64,000 bases of DNA from JADCRZ01 sp041751095. Its GTDB lineage: Bacteria > Bacteroidota > Bacteroidia > Chitinophagales > Chitinophagaceae. The position numbers and the translations under genes are program-made. Shown piece by piece: positions 35,406-44,101 of the stretch. Numbering within the stretch: the stretch's first letter is position 1; each line of letters opens with the position of its first letter. Where the stretch lies: assembly GCA_041751095.1 (NCBI GenBank), contig JBGSYC010000228.1, forward strand, positions 12,168-76,167. The letters run 5' to 3'. The notes beneath the pieces were generated by a model, which saw only the letters and a program-made list of their open reading frames with translations, did no database searches and was not told the origin of the DNA.

Positions 35406-36431
35406 TTACACCCGTTTGAATTTATAGGGGTATACTTTTCCTGAATTCCATTGTGCTACATAAATATTTTCATCGTTATCAACACACACATCATGAGGAT
35501 GAACAAATATTTTTTCGGCCTGCGTGAGTAGTTGAAGCTGTCCCCCCTGATACTGAGGCTCGGTACCGCCTATGTTCGATACCACTTTGTTATTCTTGTC
35601 GAGTATGGTTACAAAGCCGGTGCCCGCGGCATCCATCTTTGGTGAACGCAATACAGCCGCATACAAATAATTTCCCTTTATCACCGGCCTGCATACACAC
35701 GCGCCGGGCAATGCTATCTTTTCAATAAACTGCCCATCCAGTGAAAAGCGCTTGAAACAGTTCCGCGTTCTGTCGGTGATCAGCAGGGTAGGTTTCTCCT
35801 GCCGGGTGTCCACACAGATTCCGTGTGCATTGTCAAGGTTTTCATCTTTATCGCCTTTCCCGCCAAAAAAGTGTTTTAGCTTTCCCTTTGAATCATACTG
35901 CATAACATATTGCATGCCGTACCCGTCCGCAATATAGATATCGCCGTTATCCAGCACCGTTGTTTCAGTCGGAACAAAAGCTTCCTTTTTGGTATACGCT
36001 TTGGTATCAACGGGATAATCAATGGTCAGCAGTACATCTCCCGACATTGTTGTTTTAAAAACCTGGTGCCGCGAAGTATCTGTGATATACAAAAAGTCTT
36101 CCCCGTTTTCGTGATGTATCGTCAGTCCATGTGCGCCGGGAAATTCATGTCCCCACGAGTTCACCAGTTTTCCTGATTTATTATATACGAGAAGATTGTT
36201 TTTCGTTTCATTTGTAAGCAACAAAATACGGCCTTTGCTATCCTGCACCATTTCATGGCAGTCCTTTACGGGGTATTTATCGGGATTTAATTTCCCCCAT
36301 TGTGCATCCATCTTATACTTCATATTGTTGTGGCCATAAACAACACCTTTTGGCCTGGCAAAAAGATCTTTTGTAAGTACCAGGCTGCTGCCTGCCAATG
36401 TAGCTTTTTGTATAAAATTTTTCCTGTTCAT
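35406..36431 (-). CDS. NHL/6-bladed beta-propeller exported protein
   Basis: The 341-residue protein begins MNRKNFIQKATLAGSS, a signal-like start with a Ser-rich hydrophobic part (possibly a weak Tat signal). NHL-type blades follow, for example HGLTIHHENGEDFLYITDTSRHQVFK and HGICVDTR...LLITDRTRNCFKRF, with a final HPHDVCVDNDENIYVAQWNSGKVYPY. The family resembles the peptidyl-hydroxyglycine lyase propellers used as carbohydrate or peptide-binding proteins. It lies between the DUF1501 gene and the cytochrome-LRR gene on the same strand. Function is not known. Confidence 0.83.
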   Translation of the reverse strand: MNRKNFIQKATLAGSSLVLTKDLFARPKGVVYGHNNMKYKMDAQWGKLNPDKYPVKDCHEMVQDSKGRILLLTNETKNNLLVYNKSGKLVNSWGHEFPGAHGLTIHHENGEDFLYITDTSRHQVFKTTMSGDVLLTIDYPVDTKAYTKKEAFVPTETTVLDNGDIYIADGYGMQYVMQYDSKGKLKHFFGGKGDKDENLDNAHGICVDTRQEKPTLLITDRTRNCFKRFSLDGQFIEKIALPGACVCRPVIKGNYLYAAVLRSPKMDAAGTGFVTILDKNNKVVSNIGGTEPQYQGGQLQLLTQAEKIFVHPHDVCVDNDENIYVAQWNSGKVYPYKFKRV

Positions 36432-36529
36432 AATGTTTTATAATTTATATAGATGTCGCCTGATGTGCAGGTGTAAATAACATGACAATAAAGTGATCCT
36501 GCAGTGCGCCGTAACCACAAACATTGACA

Positions 36530-37984
36530 TTATGCAATGAGGTCTTTTACAAGTTTGCCGGATACATCGGTTAACCTGAAACGGCGGCCCTGGTAGCGGA
36601 AAGTAAGGCGTTCATGATCCAGCCCGAGTAAATGTAAAGCAGTCGCCTGGAAATCATGAACATGAACAGGATTTTTTACAATGTTGTATCCGAACTCGTC
36701 GGTTTCGCCATAAACCATCCCGGGCTTTATCCCGCCACCTGCCATCCAGATGGAGAAACAGCGCGGATGATGGTCTCTTCCGTAATTGTCAGCAGTCATT
36801 TTTCCCTGGCAGTAATTGGTTCTGCCGAATTCACCACCCCAGATCACAAGCGTTTCATCCAATAATCCTCTTTGCTTTAAGTCAGTGATGAGTGCAGCGG
36901 AAGGCTGATCAACATCCTTAGCCTGCCCCTTCATTTCATTTGGAAGGTTTCCATGCTGATCCCATCCCTGATGATAGAGCTGTATGAAGCGGACGCCGTT
37001 TTCGGAAAGCTTTCTGGCCAGTAAGCAATTGGCGGCATAAGTTCCCGGCACGAGGCATTCGGATCCGTATAATTTTACGATGTCATCGGATTCTTTCGAT
37101 ACGTCCATAATCTCAGGAACGGCAGTCTGCATCCGGTAAGCCATTTCATATTGCTGGATCTTGGCAGTGATCTCCGGATCGCCAAAGTCCTGGTAAGCCA
37201 GTTGATTCAGTTCGGCTACCTTATCAATCATTTTTCTCCGCACCGTTCTATCCATCCCATCAGGGTCCTGAAGGTAGAGAATGGGGTTTTCTCCGCTGCT
37301 GAACTGCACACCCTGGTGAACAGACTCAAGAAATCCATTACTCCATAATTTTGAATACACGCCCTGGCCGTTCCCTTTACCACGCGATAACAATACACAA
37401 AAGGCGGGGAGATTTTTATTTTCGGTTCCCAGTCCATAACTCACCCAAGACCCCATGCTCGCGCGGTTTCCCTGCTGGGCCCCTGTTTGAAAAAAGGTAA
37501 GCGCCGGGTCGTGATTGATTGCTTCCGTGTGCATGGAGCGTACAATACAGATGTCATCTACTATATTAGCGATGTGTGGGAACATTTCGCTTATCCAGGC
37601 GCCGGATTGGCCATGCTGGTTGAAGGTATAATATGAGCCCACCAGGGGAAAAGTAGTTTGCTTCGACGTCATACCGGTAAGCCTTTGTCCCATACGGATA
37701 GACTCCGGCAGGTCTTCTCCCATCATTTTTTGAAGCATGGGTTTATAGTCAAAAGATTCCAGCTGTGAAGGCGCACCATTTTGAAAGAGATAAATGACCC
37801 GCTTTGCCTTGGGTGCAAAATGCGGTATCCCGGGCAGGAACTCTTCTTCGCTTTCCATTCCCTTATCAAACAAACCAGGGATCAGCAATGAGCCTAAGGC
37901 GGCGCTGCCGAGACCTATGCTTAGGTTTGAGAGAAATCGTCGCCTGTTTATATTCAGGTTATGTTCAAGCAATTCATTTTTCAT
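36530..37984 (-). CDS. DUF1501 protein with twin-arginine signal
   Basis: The 484-residue protein has a Tat signal (NINRRRFLSNLSIGLG, residues 11-26), followed by the DUF1501 blocks FQNGAPSQLESFDYKP, SWVSYGLGTENKNLPAFCVL, ENGVRFIQLYHQGWDQH and VIWGGEFGRTNYCQG, and ends KNPVHVHDFQATALHLLGLDHE. DUF1501 is related to sulfatase/alkaline-phosphatase-like folds and often pairs with PSCyt/PSD cytochromes. The start at 37984 lies only 2 bp after the stop of the upstream gene, a sign of an operon. Confidence 0.9.
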   Translation of the reverse strand: MKNELLEHNLNINRRRFLSNLSIGLGSAALGSLLIPGLFDKGMESEEEFLPGIPHFAPKAKRVIYLFQNGAPSQLESFDYKPMLQKMMGEDLPESIRMGQRLTGMTSKQTTFPLVGSYYTFNQHGQSGAWISEMFPHIANIVDDICIVRSMHTEAINHDPALTFFQTGAQQGNRASMGSWVSYGLGTENKNLPAFCVLLSRGKGNGQGVYSKLWSNGFLESVHQGVQFSSGENPILYLQDPDGMDRTVRRKMIDKVAELNQLAYQDFGDPEITAKIQQYEMAYRMQTAVPEIMDVSKESDDIVKLYGSECLVPGTYAANCLLARKLSENGVRFIQLYHQGWDQHGNLPNEMKGQAKDVDQPSAALITDLKQRGLLDETLVIWGGEFGRTNYCQGKMTADNYGRDHHPRCFSIWMAGGGIKPGMVYGETDEFGYNIVKNPVHVHDFQATALHLLGLDHERLTFRYQGRRFRLTDVSGKLVKDLIA

Positions 37985-37986
37985 AA

Positions 37987-40308
37987 TTATGTCCGGGTAA
38001 TGGTTTCTTCCATATTATAAATAACCTGTATTACCTGCATCATGGCAGCTATTTGGGTAACGGGAGCGTTTGATTGCAAATGATATTCCCCGGCTGTCAT
38101 CAGCTTTTTGGCATCAGCTGCATGAGCTTTAAAATAAGCTATTTGCTCATTCCAGTATTTTTCAAGTAGTGTCCTTTCTTTGTCATCCGGTTGCCTGCAG
38201 AGGATCTGTCGAAAAGCGGCTGCAATATTATTGGCGGGAGTGGAGCCATGTTTCAGTAAGCGGTCTGCCAAAGCTTTTGACGCTTCGAGTACAACAGGGT
38301 CGTTCATCATCACAAGGGCCTGTAATGGTGTATTTGTGCGGGTGCGTTTTACTTCACATTCATCCCGGTTGCTTGCATCAAATATCATCATGGAGGGAGG
38401 TGGAACCGTTCTTTTTATGAACGTATACATACCCCTGCGGTAAAGTTTGTTTCCATGATCCTGCCTGTATGTACTCAGTTGCCCGCGGCCGGAAGTTGCC
38501 ATCTCCCAAAGTCCCGGCGGTTGGTAAGGCTTTACACTCGGGCCCCCGATGGATTGGTTTAACAGGCCACTGCTTGCCAGTACAATGTCCCGGACGATCT
38601 CTGCCGGAAGCCGGAGCCTGGGAGCACGGGAGAGATAAATGTTTTCGGGATCGGCTTTCAGCTTTTCGGGTGAAATAACAGCAGATTGACGATAAGTGGC
38701 AGACATTACGAGCTGTTTTACCAGCCGTTTGATATCCCATCCATGATCCCTGAAATCAACTGAAAGCCAGTCGAGAAGAGCGGGGTGCGATGGGAGGGAA
38801 CCCTGCATACCGAAATCTGCGGCAGACTTTACGATGCCCCTGCCGAACAGCTCCTGCCACATCCTGTTAACGAATACCCGTGATGTAAGCGGGTTTGCCG
38901 GGTTAAATAGCCATTGGGTCAATCCCAGGCGGTTTTGCGGATACGAAGCAGGGAAAGATAATATCGCAGCAGGTGTTCCTGGCAATACTTCCTCCGCCGG
39001 GGCGTCGTAGTTTCCACGGGTTAGCACACACGTTCTGTTAAGCGTATCCCTGTCTTTCATCACCGACACCTCAAGCCTGGTGGTATCAGGTTTATTTACG
39101 AAGTGAAGAACGCCTTTGAGATCTTCACCCGTGATCTCCATCCTTGGATTTTTAGCATACGTTTCCGCACCGCCTACGGTAGACTCTATTCCAACTTCCC
39201 TGATATTATTGAAAAAAGCATATACTTTGAAATACTCCTTCTGCATTACAGGGTCGAACTTATGATCATGGCATTTGGCGCACTCGATGGTTACTCCCAT
39301 AAAGGCCCTTCCGAAAGTATTGGTTCTATCGGTTACATATTCCACCCGGTACTCCTCGTCGATCACACCTCCTTCCTCAGTTATCTTGTGATTGCGGTTA
39401 AAACCGGTTGCCAGCAGCTGTTCTTTTGTTGCGCCGGGTATAAGGTCACCCGCAAGCTGCCAGGTTACAAACCGGTCGTAAGGGAGGTTTTTGTTAAAAG
39501 CATGTATTACCCAATCCCGCCATGGCCACTGGCTGCGGTAGTTATCATCCTGGTACCCGTGTGAGTCTGCATAACGGGCAACGTCGAGCCACGGAAGGGC
39601 CATGCGTTCGCCGTAGGATGGCTGTTTTAAAAGGGCATCAATCATTTTTTCATAGGCTCCCGGAGATTTGTCGTTCAAAAATGCATGGCGTATGGAAGAG
39701 TCGGGTGGAAGTCCGGTAAGATCTAAGGCCACACGTTTAAGAAGCCTTTCTTTATCTGCTTCTTCATTGGGAGCCAGTCCCTGTTGTTCAAGTTGCTTAA
39801 GAATGAAAAGATCGATTTCATTCTCTGGCCATCCCGTTTTTTTTACCTGGGGCAACGGCTGTTTAACAGGAGGCACAAAAGCCCAGTGAGGTTCGTACCG
39901 GGCACCCTGCATAATCCACTTTTTTATGACTGCTATTTCTTCTTCCGATAACGCGCGCAGGTTGCTGGCCGGCGGAGGCATTTGGATAGAAGTGTCCGGA
40001 GTACTGATGCGCACGAATAATTCTGAAAGGTCAGGATTGCCGGGCACTATGGCATGTGCCCTGGGATGTTCCTGTAGCGATTTGTATGCTTCTTCTTCGA
40101 TATCAAGCCGCAGGCCTGCCTCCCTTTTATTGGCATCAGGGCCATGGCAATTGAAACATTTATCAGAAAGGATAGGGCGAATGCTGAAATTGTAACTTAT
40201 TTTCTCTGAGTCATCCAGTTTTACGCGGTTACTGTTCCCACAAGAAGAAATGTATAGGGACAGAATTCCGCAACCGCATAAAAACAATATAACCAGCAAC
40301 TTTTTCAT
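37987..40308 (-). CDS. PSCyt1/PSD1 (DUF1549/DUF1553) cytochrome c domain protein
   Basis: The 773-residue lipoprotein-type protein (SSCGNS lipobox near residue 23) has a PSCyt1 heme motif CFNCHG (Cys51-His55), then DUF1549, a second Cys-containing segment ECAKCHDHKFDPV near 345, and DUF1553 at the end (RLPAEIVRDIVL, NDPVVLEASKALADRLL). This is the classical planctomycete surface cytochrome, usually next to a DUF1501 gene as here. It is thought to act in sugar or polysaccharide oxidation, but no substrate is known. It is the first of four co-directional genes. Confidence 0.93.
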   Translation of the reverse strand: MKKLLVILFLCGCGILSLYISSCGNSNRVKLDDSEKISYNFSIRPILSDKCFNCHGPDANKREAGLRLDIEEEAYKSLQEHPRAHAIVPGNPDLSELFVRISTPDTSIQMPPPASNLRALSEEEIAVIKKWIMQGARYEPHWAFVPPVKQPLPQVKKTGWPENEIDLFILKQLEQQGLAPNEEADKERLLKRVALDLTGLPPDSSIRHAFLNDKSPGAYEKMIDALLKQPSYGERMALPWLDVARYADSHGYQDDNYRSQWPWRDWVIHAFNKNLPYDRFVTWQLAGDLIPGATKEQLLATGFNRNHKITEEGGVIDEEYRVEYVTDRTNTFGRAFMGVTIECAKCHDHKFDPVMQKEYFKVYAFFNNIREVGIESTVGGAETYAKNPRMEITGEDLKGVLHFVNKPDTTRLEVSVMKDRDTLNRTCVLTRGNYDAPAEEVLPGTPAAILSFPASYPQNRLGLTQWLFNPANPLTSRVFVNRMWQELFGRGIVKSAADFGMQGSLPSHPALLDWLSVDFRDHGWDIKRLVKQLVMSATYRQSAVISPEKLKADPENIYLSRAPRLRLPAEIVRDIVLASSGLLNQSIGGPSVKPYQPPGLWEMATSGRGQLSTYRQDHGNKLYRRGMYTFIKRTVPPPSMMIFDASNRDECEVKRTRTNTPLQALVMMNDPVVLEASKALADRLLKHGSTPANNIAAAFRQILCRQPDDKERTLLEKYWNEQIAYFKAHAADAKKLMTAGEYHLQSNAPVTQIAAMMQVIQVIYNMEETITRT

Positions 40309-40586
40309 CAGGTATTTTTAGTTCAATCGAAACACAATTTACGTTAAATCCTGCTTAGTTCCGGTAAAATCGGAGCATTTCATTTTGGGCATTTATTTTC
40401 GGCAAAGGCAAAGCTATTTGTGGAAAGTGCACTATACACGTATAAATGCGGATCCTATGGAGCCGAAATTGCAGGAACGTTTTTCTGTAGACATGCTGCC
40501 CGGTGGGCAAAAAGGCTTTGAGTTATACTTGGCGGGGGAGCTTATGGCTAAGTACTTAATTTCGTATCGGTTTCCCTCCCCGGCTC
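40309..40586. other. Intergenic region between the PSCyt cluster and the alcohol dehydrogenase gene
   Basis: About 280 bp. A plus-strand frame here (40385-40618) is not supported. A GGATCCTATGGAGCC imperfect palindrome near 40448-40463 resembles the REP-like class seen at 17.0 kb and 54.2 kb, without their long outer arms. Confidence 0.45.
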
Positions 40587-41609
40587 TCACACCAGATCCA
40601 TTTCAACCATCGCTTTAATCACACCCGCTTCGGGCCTTAGCCAGCTTTCAAATTGGTTTTTTACTTCGCTGAATAAAACTTTATGAGTGATATATGTTGC
40701 GGGGTTTACCAGGCCGTTTTTTATGGAAGAAATCACATGGTCAAAATCCTGCCGTGTTGCGTTGCGGCTGCTCATTACCGTTGCTTCACGTTTATGAAAT
40801 TCGGGATGGCTGAAAGAGATGTCTCCCTTTTGTAAACCGATCAGCACAAACCTGGCTCCATGCGACATATATTGAAAAGCATCGTTGATCGCTTTAAGGC
40901 TGCCTGTTGCGTCGATGACGACGGAAGGCATGTCACCGTTGGTGATGTGTTTTAATTGTTCTCCGACGTCGGGGGAAAGCGCATCGATGGTATGTTCCAC
41001 TTTTAGGGTTTCCCTGCAAAACTGCAAACGGTTCTGGTTTATATCGAGCGCGATCACCTTACCACCTGCGATCCTGGCAAATTCCATCGTGCCCAGTCCG
41101 ATTGGTCCCGCTCCCACAACAAGGACGTATTCTCCTTTTTCAATTTGACCCCTGCTGATCCCATGGGCCCCAATGGCAAGAGACTCCACGAGGGCAAGTT
41201 CGTCAAGGCTCAGGCCCCGGCCCTTAACAAGTGTGTGCGCAGGCACTGACATATATTCTGCCATTCCGCCGTCAACATGCACTCCGCATACCTTTAATTG
41301 AGCACAGCAATTACATTTGCCGGTTCGGCATGCTATGCATTCGCCGCAGTGGAAATAAGGAATAAAGGTAACTGCTTCGCCGGGTAAAAAACCTTCTGCA
41401 CCATCGGCATCAACAAGTTCCCCCGACAATTCATGACCGAGTATCCTGGGGTAGCTGAAATATGGCTGAGTACCTTCATATGCATGGATGTCGGTTCCGC
41501 AAATGCCTATGCGTTTAATCTTTATGACGGCACTACCTTTTGTTACCACCGGGTGTTTTCCGGTTGAGTATTCAAGAAGCCGTGGGATTGTACATACTAA
41601 AGTTCTCAT
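40587..41609 (-). CDS. Zinc-dependent alcohol/polyol dehydrogenase family
   Basis: The 340-residue medium-chain dehydrogenase has the catalytic zinc site (GICGTDIHAYEG near residue 36, GHELSGE near 58), the structural zinc Cys cluster CGECIACRTGKCNCC (about 88-102), and a Rossmann motif VVGAGPIGLGTMEFA near 165. The sequence fits L-threonine/sorbitol/gulonate-type dehydrogenases that oxidise a sugar or sugar acid with NAD(P). Its strand and position before the PSCyt cluster suggest a role in the same sugar pathway, but the 278-bp gap leaves open whether it shares a transcript. Confidence 0.88.
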   Translation of the reverse strand: MRTLVCTIPRLLEYSTGKHPVVTKGSAVIKIKRIGICGTDIHAYEGTQPYFSYPRILGHELSGELVDADGAEGFLPGEAVTFIPYFHCGECIACRTGKCNCCAQLKVCGVHVDGGMAEYMSVPAHTLVKGRGLSLDELALVESLAIGAHGISRGQIEKGEYVLVVGAGPIGLGTMEFARIAGGKVIALDINQNRLQFCRETLKVEHTIDALSPDVGEQLKHITNGDMPSVVIDATGSLKAINDAFQYMSHGARFVLIGLQKGDISFSHPEFHKREATVMSSRNATRQDFDHVISSIKNGLVNPATYITHKVLFSEVKNQFESWLRPEAGVIKAMVEMDLV

Positions 41610-42005
41610 TGATTCAATGGTTAAGCGAAGATGGTATCAGGTTTTGAACTTACCGGTACTGATTAGGCTAAAGCCATTCACGATTTTACGTTTAAATACT
41701 TACGCAGATAAGGGTTAACATTTATTTCTTTGAATATTCGCCAATTTCACTGTTTAAGAACAACGAACCGCATAATTGTATCAAAGCAGAAAAAAGCGGA
41801 TGTCCGCCAAACCGTTATAGTATCAATTATTTTCTACTATGAGCCATTAATTCCTTTTGTTACGCAATTGCGTTCCTTTTTACATAATATTCGTTTGTTT
41901 GAACCGACGGGCAAGTGTAAATTTAAATTATGGAAAAATCCCGGAAAGTGAAGTGACCCTGGGAAACTAACATGTAATATCTGCATTTTACACAAATCAT
42001 ACACA
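41610..42005. other. Divergent intergenic region before the kai operon
   Basis: About 400 bp separate the dehydrogenase gene from kaiC. Small frames here have no support. The last 60 bp include TAATATCTG and TTTTACAC patches, and no clean TAnnTTTG box was found near the kaiC start. It may carry a light- or stress-responsive promoter, but that is only a guess. Confidence 0.45.
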
Positions 42006-43745
42006 ATGGTTCTGAAGAATAAACGCAAACAAGTCAATGGAAAAGAGGAAAAGGTTCTTACAGGCATCTATGGTTTTGATGAAATTACTGAAGGCGGATT
42101 GCCGAAGAACAGGCCCGTGATCGTATGCGGAAATACGGGGAGTGGAAAGACGATAATGTCTATGGAATTCCTGGTAAAAGGAGCGGTTGATTTTGATGAA
42201 CCGGGAGTTTTTATGTCTTTCGAGGAAACAAAGGATGAACTTGCCATGCATATGAGCTCAATTCCTTTTGACCTAGATGGCCTCATTAAAGAAAAGAAGT
42301 TGTACATCGAATATCTTGACGTTGGTAATTCTCAAAATACAGAGGTCGGAAAATACGACCTGGAAGGTCTCTTTGTGCGGCTGGAAAATGCCATCGACGC
42401 TATTGGAGCCAAACGCGTTGTTCTTGATTCACTTGATGCCCTGTTTTTCGGGCTTGACAATAATGTATTAAGATATGAAATCAAGCGGCTTTTCAAATGG
42501 TTGAAGCGAAAAAAAACAACAGCGGTAATCACTTCTCAATCGGATAACGCATTTTTTATCAACGGGGGGCTGGAGCAATACGTAGCGGACTGCGTGATTG
42601 CACTGGACAACAGGGTAGTTAGCCAGATTGCGACCAGGCGTTTAAGGATATTGAAGATGCGGGGTTCGGCACATGGAAATAATGAGTATCCGTTTATCAT
42701 CGACGGGAACGGAATGTCGGTGCTGCCCCTGATTTCCCCCCTGAAAGATCATAGGATATCTACAAAACGGATAACGTCCGGCGTGAAAGATCTTGATGGC
42801 ATGCTTGATGGGCAGGGATTTTTTGAAGGCAGTAGCATCCTTGTTTCAGGCTCCGCCGGTACTGGTAAAACGAGTTTAGCCGTTTCTTTGATCAATGCGA
42901 CCAGCGAAAAAAAAGTGCGTGGCCTTTATTGTGCATTTGAAGAATCAACCGCCCAGATAACAAGAAACATGCGTTCGATCGGCCTTGATATCGAGCCGCA
43001 TATCAAATCCGGTGTCTTAAAATTCTATTCGTCCAGGCCTACTCTTCAAAATTTTGAACTGCACCTGATTGCGATCCGGAAAATCATAGAGGAATTCAAG
43101 CCGGAAATTATAGTTCTGGACCCCGTAACGAATTTAATGTCTGAAAGTATCAATAGCGAGATCAGGCAGATGCTGGCACGTTTTGTAGATTATTTAAAAG
43201 GCGAAAACATAACCACCCTTTGTACAGCTGCGATTACGCTTGAGAGTATTAAGAGCAATCCAAGCGATGAAGGAATTTCAGCAATGATGGATACATGGAT
43301 ACTGGTGCGTGATATAGAGCAAAACAGTGAGCGTAACCGCGGGATATATGTTTTGAAATCACGCGGAATGAATCATTCCACGCAGGTCAGGGAATTTGTT
43401 ATTACAGAAAAGGGAATCTCCCTTCTTCCAATTTATATCAGTTCTCAGGGAATACTAACGGGTTCGGCTAAGCTGGAAGATCGGTTAAAAGAAGAAGAGC
43501 AGGATAGTTTACACCAGTTATCATTAGAAAAACAGCAGAAGGAAATAGAAGAAAGACGCTTAATCCTTGAAGAGAAGATTGCCTTGCTAAGAAAGAATTA
43601 TGATGCTGAAATAGAAGCGTTGCGAAAAAATGAAACAGAAAAGAGCTTAAGGGAAGGTTTGCGGAAAAAAAGTAGAGCTGAAATTACAGGTTTAAGGAAT
43701 AAGATAAACAGTTCAGCCGAAAAATCAAAAAGCAGGAATAAGTGA
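42006..43745 (+). CDS. kaiC: KaiC-like double-domain ATPase/kinase with a coiled-coil tail
   Basis: The 579-residue protein has two KaiC domains. The first has Walker A GNTGSGKT (42-49) and catalytic FEE (72-74). The second has Walker A GSAGTGKT (282-289) and FEE (311-313). In the second domain, the region matching the cyanobacterial phosphosite (Ser-Thr) reads GISAMMDT, so Ser425 is kept and the Thr is Ala426. After residue about 485 the KaiA-binding tail of cyanobacterial KaiC is replaced by an Glu/Lys-rich coiled coil (about 492-575). No kaiA gene is near; kaiB and a histidine kinase follow. It is a cytoplasmic AAA+-like ATPase, probably used for signalling. The start at ATG 42006 fits the family. 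Confidence 0.9.
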   Translation: MVLKNKRKQVNGKEEKVLTGIYGFDEITEGGLPKNRPVIVCGNTGSGKTIMSMEFLVKGAVDFDEPGVFMSFEETKDELAMHMSSIPFDLDGLIKEKKLYIEYLDVGNSQNTEVGKYDLEGLFVRLENAIDAIGAKRVVLDSLDALFFGLDNNVLRYEIKRLFKWLKRKKTTAVITSQSDNAFFINGGLEQYVADCVIALDNRVVSQIATRRLRILKMRGSAHGNNEYPFIIDGNGMSVLPLISPLKDHRISTKRITSGVKDLDGMLDGQGFFEGSSILVSGSAGTGKTSLAVSLINATSEKKVRGLYCAFEESTAQITRNMRSIGLDIEPHIKSGVLKFYSSRPTLQNFELHLIAIRKIIEEFKPEIIVLDPVTNLMSESINSEIRQMLARFVDYLKGENITTLCTAAITLESIKSNPSDEGISAMMDTWILVRDIEQNSERNRGIYVLKSRGMNHSTQVREFVITEKGISLLPIYISSQGILTGSAKLEDRLKEEEQDSLHQLSLEKQQKEIEERRLILEEKIALLRKNYDAEIEALRKNETEKSLREGLRKKSRAEITGLRNKINSSAEKSKSRNK

Positions 43746-43760
43746 ATACCGGCCAATAAC

Positions 43761-43802
43761 ATGAAAGATAGCATTGACAAAATCAATCAGGTAGTAAAGT
43801 GA
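43761..43802 (+). CDS. Possible 13-residue leader peptide overlapping the kaiB start
   Basis: A short frame from ATG 43761 encodes MKDSIDKINQVVK and stops at TGA 43800-43802, which overlaps the GTG start of kaiB at 43799-43801 (GTGA). This arrangement could couple translation of kaiB to the leader by re-initiation. It could also be chance; nothing but geometry supports it. Confidence 0.3.
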   Translation: MKDSIDKINQVVK

Positions 43803-44095
43803 AGACAGACCCAAAAGAAATTGCCAGCCCAAAGTATGTTCTCCGGCTATTTGTTTCCGGGATATTACCGAATTCACTTCATGCGATAAAAAATATCAAA
43901 AGAATCTGTGAAAAGTATATAAAAGATAATTATGAACTGGAAATTATTGATATCTACCAACAGCCTGAGCTGGCGGTAAGCGAACAGATTATTGTTATCC
44001 CTGTAATGATTATAAAGAACCCTTTACCGGAGAGACGGCTGATCGGTGACATGTCGAGCGCCGAAAAGGTTCTGGAAATTCTTAATATTAAATAA
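43799..44095 (+). CDS. kaiB: KaiB-like thioredoxin-fold protein
   Basis: The 98-residue protein matches KaiB in size and pattern: YVLRLFVSGILPNSLHAI near the start, ICEKYIKDNYELEIIDIYQQPELA in the middle, and VIPVMIIKNPLPERRLIGDMS (IPxLxxKxPxPxRxxxGD) after it. KaiB binds KaiC and switches fold in the cyanobacterial clock; homologues outside cyanobacteria bind KaiC-like proteins and some histidine kinases. The start is GTG 43799. It lies 53 bp after kaiC and 6 bp before the kinase gene, so all three form one operon. Confidence 0.9.
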   Translation: MKTDPKEIASPKYVLRLFVSGILPNSLHAIKNIKRICEKYIKDNYELEIIDIYQQPELAVSEQIIVIPVMIIKNPLPERRLIGDMSSAEKVLEILNIK

Positions 44096-44101
44096 CTCTC
44101 C

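Noticed and set aside
38378..38740. Long minus-strand and plus-strand frames inside the PSCyt/PSD gene
   Set aside because: They are antisense or shifted shadows of the 773-residue gene; its own domains are complete.
40385..40618. Plus-strand frame of 77 codons between the PSCyt gene and the dehydrogenase gene
   Set aside because: It runs into the end of the dehydrogenase gene on the other strand, has no family motif and includes a REP-like palindrome, so it looks like a chance frame.
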